DNA of 64,000 nucleotides from Synoicihabitans lomoniglobus (GTDB taxonomy: Bacteria; Verrucomicrobiota; Verrucomicrobiia; Opitutales; Opitutaceae), in the NCBI RefSeq assembly GCF_029023725.1, contig NZ_CP119075.1:2227501-2291500 (forward strand), read 5' to 3'. The notes beneath the pieces are model-generated. The model was not told where the DNA came from. It ran no database searches and saw only the letters and a list, made by a program, of their open reading frames with translations. Each line of letters starts with the position of its first letter. Within the stretch, counting starts at the first letter, position 1. The position numbers and the translations under genes are program-made. Positions 32,810-40,411 of this stretch are shown in pieces.

Positions 32810-34731
32810 GTTTCGTAGTCGCGTATCCAAATTCTCATTTCGCCTTCACCCCGATGGCCCCACCACGCATAGGGTATCGCCCGCAGGGGCGTCGCCTGCC
32901 GGACCGGTGAGGCATCATCATACAGTCCGGCGGGAGCGATTTCCCGCTGCGCCTCGCCGGTGATAACCATGACCCCGTCCCAGAGATCTCCGTCGAAGCT
33001 AACTTCCAACGGAGCATCCCGCCGCACGCCGAGCGTGCCGAGTTGCGCACCATGGTCGGCTTCCTCCACCGCATAAACGAGCGGGCCCCGCTGCAGAGCA
33101 ATCCGTCCGGCGGCCGCGGTGAGACCGGGATGCGCCCGCACGCGCTGCACCGGCAGGGGAAGATCCGCCATCAAGGTATCGCCTTCCTCCCAGCGGCGTC
33201 GCAAGCGCAGGTAACCATGCTCCGCCGTGGCGGTCAGGGGAGCACCGTTCAACGCCCACTGCGCGCCGGGAACCGGTCCGGACGCCCGCACGGCCAACTC
33301 GACCGTCTCCGCCGGAGCCGCCTCCACCGTGATCACCACCCGGCTGGTCCAGGGATAGTCGGTGGTCACCCGCACATGCCAGGCGTCCTCGCGAATCGTC
33401 ATGTCCGCAAACAAATGCAGCGCGAGCCCCTCCGCCGTGCGGCTGACGGCGTATTGACCCAGCGACGACAACAACCGCGCCACATTCGGTGGACAACAGG
33501 CGCAGCCGAACCACGGCACACGCTGGGTTTTCACCATCCGGCAATCGTATCGGCGGTGCGTCTCCGGCGGCGTCACCGCCAACGGGTTCACGTAAAAGTA
33601 GTGGCAACCGTCACGCGAAAGCCCCGCGAGCACGTTGTTGTAAAGTGCCCGTTCCATGACCTCGGTGTAACGGGCATCGAGCTCGAGGTCCAACATCCGG
33701 CGCGCCCAAAACACGAGGCCGATCGCTGCGCAGGTTTCCGCATAGGACCGGTCGTCAGGTAAATCGAACGGCGCGGAAAACTTCTCTCCACCGGGTCCGT
33801 CCGACCCGATGCCGCCGATGATGTAGAGATGCCGCGCCACCATGTCGTCCCACAGCCGTCGGCAGGTTTCGCCCAAGGCTTTGTCGCCACGATCGCGCGT
33901 GAGATCGGCCATGGCCGCGTAGAGATACATGGCGCGCACCGCATGTCCGCGCGGCTCCGTGTGCTCGACCACCGGCGCATGTGCCTGCCAATAAGCGAGG
34001 TCGTCGCCGTGCACGTAAATCGGCGGAGTCTTCTCCTGCCGCGCCGAGGCCTCCGCCGTGAAATACGCCGGAGATGCGCCGCGCTCGCTGACGAAATAGT
34101 GGGCCAACTCCAGCGCGGATCCATCGCCGGTCGCGTGCGCCAGTCGCACGAGCGCCAGCTCCAGCTCGGGGTGACCCGGGTAACCCCGGATTTGGTCTTG
34201 GCCGTGACCAAACGTGCGCGCCAGCAAAGCGGTCAATTTGGTGGCGACGGCCAACAGGCGTGGTGAACCCGTCGCTCCGTGGTGCGCCACCGCGGCTTCG
34301 ATGAAGTGACCGGCACAATACAACTCATGCATGTCGCGCAGATTGCTCCACCGCGGAATGTCCGGCTGCAACTGGTGATAGGTGTGCAGATAACCGTCGG
34401 GGGCCTGCGCCCGCTCATAAAGATCGACCAGCTCATCGACCGCGGCGCTGAGTTTCGCATCGCTCGTCAAGGTGAGTCGGTAACAGGCCGCCTCCAGCCA
34501 CTTGGCCATGTCGGAATCCTGGAAACAAAGGCCCGCGAATGCCCCCGTCTCGTCTCCCGCGGCGATGCGGAGGTTGCGCACGGCATGGCTCGGCGGCGCC
34601 CCGGGAATGCGATCATTCAACGCCTCCCATTGCCGCTGCAAGGTGACGGTGCCGATACGTTCGATACGTTCGGCGAGCAGTCCGCCGGTGAAGCGGACTG
34701 CGGCCAGGGGAAGTGAGGTGGGAGTAGGCAC
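32806..34731 (-). CDS. Glycoside hydrolase family 127, beta-L-arabinofuranosidase
   Basis: A 641-residue enzyme with a helical (alpha/alpha) barrel followed by beta domains. The zinc/nucleophile region is clear: SYAETCAAIG gives the Glu and Cys ligands, and GCACCPPNVARLL gives the vicinal Cys pair of which one is the nucleophile in GH127. HELYCAGHFIEAAVAHH and EPRGHAVRAMYLYAAMADL are also conserved in the family. No signal peptide is evident, so it probably acts in the cytoplasm on imported oligosaccharides. It is third in the minus-strand operon starting at 37733. Confidence 0.92.
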   Translation of the reverse strand: MPTPTSLPLAAVRFTGGLLAERIERIGTVTLQRQWEALNDRIPGAPPSHAVRNLRIAAGDETGAFAGLCFQDSDMAKWLEAACYRLTLTSDAKLSAAVDELVDLYERAQAPDGYLHTYHQLQPDIPRWSNLRDMHELYCAGHFIEAAVAHHGATGSPRLLAVATKLTALLARTFGHGQDQIRGYPGHPELELALVRLAHATGDGSALELAHYFVSERGASPAYFTAEASARQEKTPPIYVHGDDLAYWQAHAPVVEHTEPRGHAVRAMYLYAAMADLTRDRGDKALGETCRRLWDDMVARHLYIIGGIGSDGPGGEKFSAPFDLPDDRSYAETCAAIGLVFWARRMLDLELDARYTEVMERALYNNVLAGLSRDGCHYFYVNPLAVTPPETHRRYDCRMVKTQRVPWFGCACCPPNVARLLSSLGQYAVSRTAEGLALHLFADMTIREDAWHVRVTTDYPWTSRVVITVEAAPAETVELAVRASGPVPGAQWALNGAPLTATAEHGYLRLRRRWEEGDTLMADLPLPVQRVRAHPGLTAAAGRIALQRGPLVYAVEEADHGAQLGTLGVRRDAPLEVSFDGDLWDGVMVITGEAQREIAPAGLYDDASPVRQATPLRAIPYAWWGHRGEGEMRIWIRDYET

Positions 34732-34764
34732 GACGATGAAGGGGTAGATCGTGAAACCGAAGTC

Positions 34765-36672
34765 TTAAGGCGTCACCGAGTCGGTGATGGAAAGCGTGTT
34801 GAAATCGAGCACGCGTCGCAAGCGACCATGCGAGATGGTGAGCACCCGACTGCCGAGCTCACTGTTGAGGTGCGTGCCCTCAAACAGCTTCCACCCCGCG
34901 TAATCGACGGGTTGTCCGCCAATACTCGGCGTCGCGCCAAATTTGGCGTGCATGACATGTCCCCGCAGATTGGTGAAGGTCACGGTGGGTTCGTCAGCCA
35001 GCGAGTAGCTGAGCGGCAAGGCGTTGATGGCCGCTTGGAAGTCCGCGAAACTCGCAAACTCGGAAACGCTCGCCGCCTGCAGAATCGTGCCATTCTTGAC
35101 GTGCGGACTCGTCAGCACACGGCCGCCGGTCGGCTCGGTCTTTTCCGGATCGCGACTATTGGGATAACTCACATGCGGCACCCAATGGTAAGGCGCGAGC
35201 GGACGGTAGGCCAGATACGTGTCGCCGCCGCGCGCGAAGATCCAGCCCGAGGCGTCTTCGGTCACATCCTCGAGGTCCTTGGAAAAGAATCCGTTCACGT
35301 GGGGAAAGCGCGCATCGGGCGCGATATCGTAGAGGGCGATCACCGCATCGAGATCCTGCACGACTTGTTCATACGGCGAACAACCAAGCAGTTTGTCCGG
35401 CGAATCATAGGACGGTTTACCCTCCGACGTCACCCCGATCGGCATGGGTTCAGGATAGGTGGTGAAGAACATTTGCATGACCCGGCCGGACGAGTGCGGA
35501 TGCATCGAAAACATCGTGTTGTGCACGCCGCGGGGATCATCGACCGCCCAGGTGACATCCCAGACATGCGATTGGATGGGATCGCTGATGCCGCCCTGGG
35601 TCGAGCCGACCGCGTAGTCCTCGCGCAAATACTGCGTTTTGTAGATCGGACGCATGTGCTCGTCGCTGTAACGCCAAATGCGGCGGGAACGCGCGCGGTC
35701 GTGTTGCAGAGTATCGGCGTCGCGATCCAGCGCGAGGCGGTAGATCACTTCTGGGACTTCGTAATTTTCCGCCAGCACGGAAAAATAGTTACCCCAGCCC
35801 CAACCACGGAAGCCCTCGCCGACCGGCACGTTGCCGAAGAGTTGCCATGAAAAATAGGTGGCGAGCGCATACCACCGTTCCACGACGGAGGTGTCATCGG
35901 TGCGGGAGTTCGGGCCGCGCGGCATCCCATCCAGGGTGACGGTGGCGAGTTCCGCGAAGAGCCAGTCGAGCATCATCGTGCCCCGTTGCCGCATCGCGGG
36001 ATCGTCCGCATACGATGCGAGCATCAGCATGGGAATCGCGTATTCGCCGAGATAGTGCGTGGGGTTGTATTCCCCCTGCCCGATCGTCGTGGTAAGCTTC
36101 ATCCAGTCGAGCAACCACCCGCGGGCTTCGGTTCGGTTCTCCGCTGAACTGAGGCCGTTGGCCCACCCCGCAGCTGACTCGTCCGGATAGAGTTCCGCCA
36201 TCAAATAGAGGGCGGTATGATACATCACCCAGTGGTTCTCGGTGTCGCCCCGCAACTGACGGGTCGTGCGCCAGGCTTCGTGGATGGCTTCGCGGGCCTC
36301 GACAGACAATTTATCGCGACCGGCAAAGGCCACCATGGCGGTGGGAAACATCCAGAACGGACCCGTGCCCGGCTCCTTCATCAGCTCGATCACCCGCGCG
36401 TCACATGCCGCGATATCCTCGTCGCGCGTGAGTTTCATGGCGATCGTGGCCATGTCCATTTTGTCCAGGCCAATCTCGGCATAACGCGAGATGCGCCAGT
36501 CGATCATTTCCTGGGCGCGCGCCAGATATTGGGCGCGTCTTACCGGCACGCTTGCCACGACGTCACGCGTGGGCGGCGGTCCCTCAAAGGAGGGTTGCGC
36601 GACAACGGATCCGCTCGCCACGAGTGCGGCGACGGCGAGAATTTTGCGAGTAAGGGGAAAGGGAAAATGCAT
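34765..36672 (-). CDS. Secreted protein of unknown function, alpha/alpha-toroid-like
   Basis: A 635-residue exported protein: basic N-terminus, hydrophobic core ILAVAALVASGSVVA, cleavage before QPSFEG. The first 350 residues are helix-rich and full of Trp, Tyr and His (ENHWVMYHTALYLMAELYP, GEYNPTHYLGEYAIPML, RWYALATYFSWQLFG), like the toroids of polysaccharide lyases and GH88/105-type enzymes. The second half is beta-rich with an ARGGDTYLAYRPLAPYHW segment. I do not recognise the family. It lies 11 bases after the BNR-repeat gene and 33 bases before GH127, so a lyase or glycosidase acting outside the cytoplasm is plausible. Confidence 0.6.
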   Translation of the reverse strand: MHFPFPLTRKILAVAALVASGSVVAQPSFEGPPPTRDVVASVPVRRAQYLARAQEMIDWRISRYAEIGLDKMDMATIAMKLTRDEDIAACDARVIELMKEPGTGPFWMFPTAMVAFAGRDKLSVEAREAIHEAWRTTRQLRGDTENHWVMYHTALYLMAELYPDESAAGWANGLSSAENRTEARGWLLDWMKLTTTIGQGEYNPTHYLGEYAIPMLMLASYADDPAMRQRGTMMLDWLFAELATVTLDGMPRGPNSRTDDTSVVERWYALATYFSWQLFGNVPVGEGFRGWGWGNYFSVLAENYEVPEVIYRLALDRDADTLQHDRARSRRIWRYSDEHMRPIYKTQYLREDYAVGSTQGGISDPIQSHVWDVTWAVDDPRGVHNTMFSMHPHSSGRVMQMFFTTYPEPMPIGVTSEGKPSYDSPDKLLGCSPYEQVVQDLDAVIALYDIAPDARFPHVNGFFSKDLEDVTEDASGWIFARGGDTYLAYRPLAPYHWVPHVSYPNSRDPEKTEPTGGRVLTSPHVKNGTILQAASVSEFASFADFQAAINALPLSYSLADEPTVTFTNLRGHVMHAKFGATPSIGGQPVDYAGWKLFEGTHLNSELGSRVLTISHGRLRRVLDFNTLSITDSVTP

Positions 36673-36683
36673 CGGAAAGCGGG

Positions 36684-37733
36684 TCAGGAACGGGGCACGG
36701 AAACGAAATTATTCACCAGCGAGCCGGCGAGTGCGTCCGGCGTCCAGGTGCGGCCGAAGTCATCGGAGTAGTAGAGCGTTTCCTGGAAAACACTGGCGTA
36801 AAGGCGACCGGTATTGGGCTCGACGCCCACCCGCCAAACGCGTGGGTTTTCCGGCAGTCCGGCGTCGCGTGAGGTCCAGCTTTTGCCCCCGTCTTCGCTG
36901 GTCCAGACCCCGTAGGTCCAACTCGCCACCGCCAGGCGGTTCGCGTCGGTGGCGTCGAAGGTTACATTGTAGATCGCGTGTTCATGGGGCAGGTTCGCGA
37001 TTTGGTTCCAGCTCTCCCCGTTGTCGTGTGATTCCCAGGCCCCGTGGGTATCGGTCACCGCCACCCAAAAATCGGGGTCGTGCGGGGACTGCCGGATGTC
37101 GTTGACCGTCGTCTCCGTCGGCAGGACGCAGCGCCAGTTCGCGGCGGCGTCTACGGTGAGGAACACGCCTTTTTCGCATCCCGCCAACCCGCGGTTCGCG
37201 ACCACGCGATCCAACGCGATGCGCTGGGTGAATTTACCGCGGTCGGGCAGTCCGTGCTCGCGCCGTTGCCACGTCTGTCCCCGGTCTTCGGATACGGCGA
37301 TTCCGGAAGGCAGGGCGAGATAGACGCGATCCGGGGCAAACGGATCGACCGCCACATCGCGGCCTTCGGTCATGTCCCAACTGTTGGTCATGCGCCAGGT
37401 GTCCCCTCCATCGAGACTGCGCCAGATGCCGTTGAGCGTCGTGGTGTAGAGCACGTCGCGGTCGCGGGGATCAAACGCCAGCGCCGTGATCGTGGTATCG
37501 TTGTATCCGAAGTGCTGCCATTCGCCGGTGGTTTCGTCCCGCGAAAACAGACCGTTGGTGGTGACGATCTTCGAACCGATCACGTAGTTGCGGTTGATGT
37601 TGGCGCACAGATAAAAATCATAGTCAACCGGCGCAGCCGACAGGGAGAAACCGGCGAGCACGCCGAGGACGATTCCCGACGACAACAGGCGGCGAAAACG
37701 GGATAAGGGATTGCGGACGGGAGGTATTGGCAT
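36684..37733 (-). CDS. Secreted BNR/Ycf48-like beta-propeller protein
   Basis: A 349-residue exported protein. After a signal peptide (LLSSGIVLGVLAGFSLSAAP) it has repeated blades ending in sialidase-type Asp-boxes: SLDGGDTWRM, SEDRGQTWQRR, VDAAANWRC, SHDNGESWNQ, SEDGGKSWTSR, SDDFGRTWTP. The sialidase catalytic Arg triad and Glu/Tyr pair are not evident, so it is more likely a binding or scaffold propeller. The ATG at 37733 is chosen; an ATG at 37760 would overlap the divergent RidA start. It is first in the minus-strand operon. Confidence 0.8.
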   Translation of the reverse strand: MPIPPVRNPLSRFRRLLSSGIVLGVLAGFSLSAAPVDYDFYLCANINRNYVIGSKIVTTNGLFSRDETTGEWQHFGYNDTTITALAFDPRDRDVLYTTTLNGIWRSLDGGDTWRMTNSWDMTEGRDVAVDPFAPDRVYLALPSGIAVSEDRGQTWQRREHGLPDRGKFTQRIALDRVVANRGLAGCEKGVFLTVDAAANWRCVLPTETTVNDIRQSPHDPDFWVAVTDTHGAWESHDNGESWNQIANLPHEHAIYNVTFDATDANRLAVASWTYGVWTSEDGGKSWTSRDAGLPENPRVWRVGVEPNTGRLYASVFQETLYYSDDFGRTWTPDALAGSLVNNFVSVPRS

Positions 37734-37746
37734 TGCGGTAACGGGG

Positions 37747-38265
37747 ATGAAATTAAGCACGCTATTGGTGATGGGATTTTTGATCGCGGGGGCGGCGCTA
37801 CGAGCAGCGACTCCGGAGGAAAACGTAAAAAGTCTGGGGCTGGTTCTGCCGCCCGCCGCATCGCCGGTGGCGAACTACGTGCCGGTCGTGCGCACGGGCG
37901 ATTTGGTTTTTCTGGCCGGTCACATTCCCCGCGATGACGCCGGTCAGGTCATCACCGGCAAGGTGGGCGAAACGGTCACCATGGCCGAGGCCCAGGATGC
38001 GGCCCGCCGCACCGCTCTCGCGCTGTTGGCGACGCTGCGGCAGGAACTCGGATCGCTTGACCGGGTGAAGCGCATCGTGCGGGTCGAGGGCTTTGTGAAC
38101 TGCCCGACCGACTTCACGGCTCAATCCTCGGTCATCAATGGTTGCTCGGATTTGTTGATTGAGGTTTTCGGCGATCAGGGACGCCACGCGCGCATGGCGA
38201 TCGGCGCCGGTTCCCTGCCCCTCAACACGACCGTCGAAATCGCGCTGATCGCGGAAGTGGACTAA
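37747..38265 (+). CDS. RidA-family protein with signal peptide
   Basis: A 172-residue RidA/YjgF-like protein. The ATG at 37747 is preceded by a GGGG ribosome-binding stretch and begins a signal peptide (MKLSTLLVMGFLIAGAALRA). The domain has GDLVFLAGHIPRDDAG, AARRTALALLATLRQELGSLDRVKRIVRV and HARMAIGAGSLPLNTTVEI, with the conserved Arg that binds the imine carboxylate in deaminase-active members. Cytosolic RidA hydrolyses reactive 2-aminoacrylate-type imines; an exported copy would act in the periplasm. It is convergent with an exported PLP enzyme gene 11 bases away. Confidence 0.88.
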   Translation: MKLSTLLVMGFLIAGAALRAATPEENVKSLGLVLPPAASPVANYVPVVRTGDLVFLAGHIPRDDAGQVITGKVGETVTMAEAQDAARRTALALLATLRQELGSLDRVKRIVRVEGFVNCPTDFTAQSSVINGCSDLLIEVFGDQGRHARMAIGAGSLPLNTTVEIALIAEVD

Positions 38266-38276
38266 AACGGGTTTCG

Positions 38277-39557
38277 TCATGCCGCGCGCAGCTCTTGCTC
38301 GACCGCGGCGATAAGCGCATCGATTTCTTCGATCGTATTGAAGGCGTGGCACGAGACGCGCACCGCATCGAGGCCCTGTTCCGACACCGGACGGCAGCGC
38401 ATGCGGTGACGACTCCACAGGGCACCAAACAGCTCCCGGTAGCCCAGACGTTCGCTGCGAATCGTCAGCATGGACGCGCGCAGATCCGCATGCGTTGGTG
38501 TTAAAATTTCCAGGTCGGGAATGGGGGTCAACCCGGCCCGCAAGCGCTCCGCCAGTTCGCGACCGTGACGGGCGATGGCATCCCGGCCGATATGTGTTTG
38601 CCAACGCATGGCTTCCACCAATCCCAACTCCCGGGCCACGTCGCGCGTGCCGTATTCGTAACGACCGGCGTTGGGCGTGAATTCGATGCTCCCGGGCAAA
38701 TTTTCGACTTCACCGGAATAAGCGCCAACGAGCGGCGGCACGAGTTCGTCCTGACGGGCCCGACGCACCACCAACATGCCCGACTCGCGCGGGCCGCCCA
38801 GCCACTTGTGACCGCTGGTGGCATAGGAGTCGCAACCCATGGCGGCAAAATCCACCGGGATCATACCCGCCGATTGCGCGCCATCGATGTGAAACCATAC
38901 GCCGTGCGCTTCACAGAGTTTGGCGATCGAAGCGACCGGCATGACAATGCCGGTGGGAGCGGTGATGTGCGATACCTGCACCACCCGCGTGCGACGGGTC
39001 ATCAACGCCTCGATCCGCTGCAGGTTCCCCTCCGGTGAGGTGGGGTCCGGTTCAAACAAACGCACCGCCACACCTTTTTGCTGCGCCTGCAACAACCACG
39101 GAAACGAACCACCGGGATGGGCGTGGGATTCAAAAATCACTTCATCCCCCCGTTGCAGATCCAGCCCGCCGGCGACGATGCCGTTGCCTTCGGTCGCATT
39201 GCGCACGAAGGAAACCTCGTCTTCCGCCGCGCCGAGAAAACGCGCCGCGTCCCCGCGCACATCGTGGATCCGGCCGTGTCCGGTTTCAACGTGCCACTGC
39301 AACTCCTCGGCTACCTGGGCGGTGAATGATTTGATCGCAGCCGGGGACGGACCCAGTCCGCCCGTATTGAAATAATGGAGACCTGGATCGAAGTCGTAGG
39401 CGGCTCGCATCGCCGACCAATAATCGTCGCCCGCCGCCACGGAATAAGGCCGCAGGGATTCCGGCAGCGAGGCCGGCGCGGCCAGCAGTTTGCTCGCGCC
39501 CAATCCGGCCAACCCGAGACCGCAACGTTTGAGAAAGGCTTTTCGGTTCAGCGTCAT
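38277..39557 (-). CDS. Exported class V aminotransferase-like PLP enzyme
   Basis: A 426-residue PLP enzyme with a Tat-like leader (NRKAFLKRCGLGLAGLGAS). PLP contacts follow the isopenicillin-N-epimerase/NifS-like pattern: VRNATEGNGIVAGGL, VSHITAPTGIVMPV, WFHIDGAQSAGMIPVD (Asp and His that hold the ring) and SYATSGHKWLGGP with the Schiff-base Lys. Its start overlaps the DUF6807-like stop by ATGA. Substrate unknown; epimerase, lyase or aminotransferase activities are all possible. An exported PLP enzyme beside an exported RidA is suggestive, since RidA cleans up PLP-enzyme imine products. Confidence 0.85.
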   Translation of the reverse strand: MTLNRKAFLKRCGLGLAGLGASKLLAAPASLPESLRPYSVAAGDDYWSAMRAAYDFDPGLHYFNTGGLGPSPAAIKSFTAQVAEELQWHVETGHGRIHDVRGDAARFLGAAEDEVSFVRNATEGNGIVAGGLDLQRGDEVIFESHAHPGGSFPWLLQAQQKGVAVRLFEPDPTSPEGNLQRIEALMTRRTRVVQVSHITAPTGIVMPVASIAKLCEAHGVWFHIDGAQSAGMIPVDFAAMGCDSYATSGHKWLGGPRESGMLVVRRARQDELVPPLVGAYSGEVENLPGSIEFTPNAGRYEYGTRDVARELGLVEAMRWQTHIGRDAIARHGRELAERLRAGLTPIPDLEILTPTHADLRASMLTIRSERLGYRELFGALWSRHRMRCRPVSEQGLDAVRVSCHAFNTIEEIDALIAAVEQELRAA

Positions 39558-40411
39558 GCGTCAAAAATATGCAGCTCGTGATCCAACTCGCGAGTTTCGC
39601 CCGCCGGAATAATCCAGGCATTTTCCCGATGCGGCGCCCACGCCACCATGGGATCATTCGGTCGCACAAACCACGGTAGCGGACCGGACTTGGATTCGAA
39701 CCGCAGGCGGGTGCGGCGCAATGATCCGTCATGCTGAGCGTGCCACTCCACCCAGTTCGAAGTGTGACCGTGCAATGCCTCCAACTCGGTTTGGCCGCCC
39801 TCTCCCACCACGCGAATCGTGGCGTCGCCATGTTGATCCAACAACCCGCGCGCGCCGCGGAACTGCAACCCGGAATAGTGCGATCCATCCAGACCGCCCA
39901 GGCTGTGATAATTGTCGCAACGCAGATCAAACGAACCGGGATTGGTGAGCCGACTGATCCACTGCAAGGTCCAGCCATCGTCACGCAGCGTGGTGGCAAG
40001 CGTGCGCTCTTCCGTGAGCACCACCGCGGCGTCCGGTTGCGAGTCGAGCCACGTTAAACGCTGCACCAATCGCGCGGGAGTTTTGAGCAACCACTCGTCG
40101 TGCTGTTGCACGCCATGATCCTGCCGCCACTGGTAACCGTCGGCCGCCCGATGCGAGGGGCCACCCCAGAAATTCACGCCGTTGACCGAGGTGAGAGTAA
40201 AACTCAACCCGTGGTGCCACGGATGATCGTTGGGCCGCCAATTGGTCAACACATCGCCGTGACGCGTGTGCAGCGGATGCATGAACGGACGCGGCGATTC
40301 GTTGGCCGGTGTTCCGGGCCGGTAGGCATACGACCACAGCTCACCACCACCCACTGGGGCAACGGCGAGTCGGCCGGTTTCCGTTTCGCGAATTTCGAGG
40401 GCAGATTGCAT
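39554..40411 (-). CDS. DUF6807 (PmoA-like) family protein
   Basis: A 285-residue beta-rich protein. Recognisable segments are FMHPLHTRHGDVLTNWRPNDHPWHHGLSFTLTSVNGVNFWGG near the N-terminus and GSHYSGLQFRGARGLLD in the middle, matching the PmoA-like family common in Verrucomicrobiota and Bacteroidota glycan loci. The cluster of His residues could bind metal or sugar, but the activity is unknown. The ATG at 40411 shares one base with the rhamnosidase stop (TAATG), so the start is set by coupling; upstream in-frame starts lie in that gene. Confidence 0.7.
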   Translation of the reverse strand: MQSALEIRETETGRLAVAPVGGGELWSYAYRPGTPANESPRPFMHPLHTRHGDVLTNWRPNDHPWHHGLSFTLTSVNGVNFWGGPSHRAADGYQWRQDHGVQQHDEWLLKTPARLVQRLTWLDSQPDAAVVLTEERTLATTLRDDGWTLQWISRLTNPGSFDLRCDNYHSLGGLDGSHYSGLQFRGARGLLDQHGDATIRVVGEGGQTELEALHGHTSNWVEWHAQHDGSLRRTRLRFESKSGPLPWFVRPNDPMVAWAPHRENAWIIPAGETRELDHELHIFDA

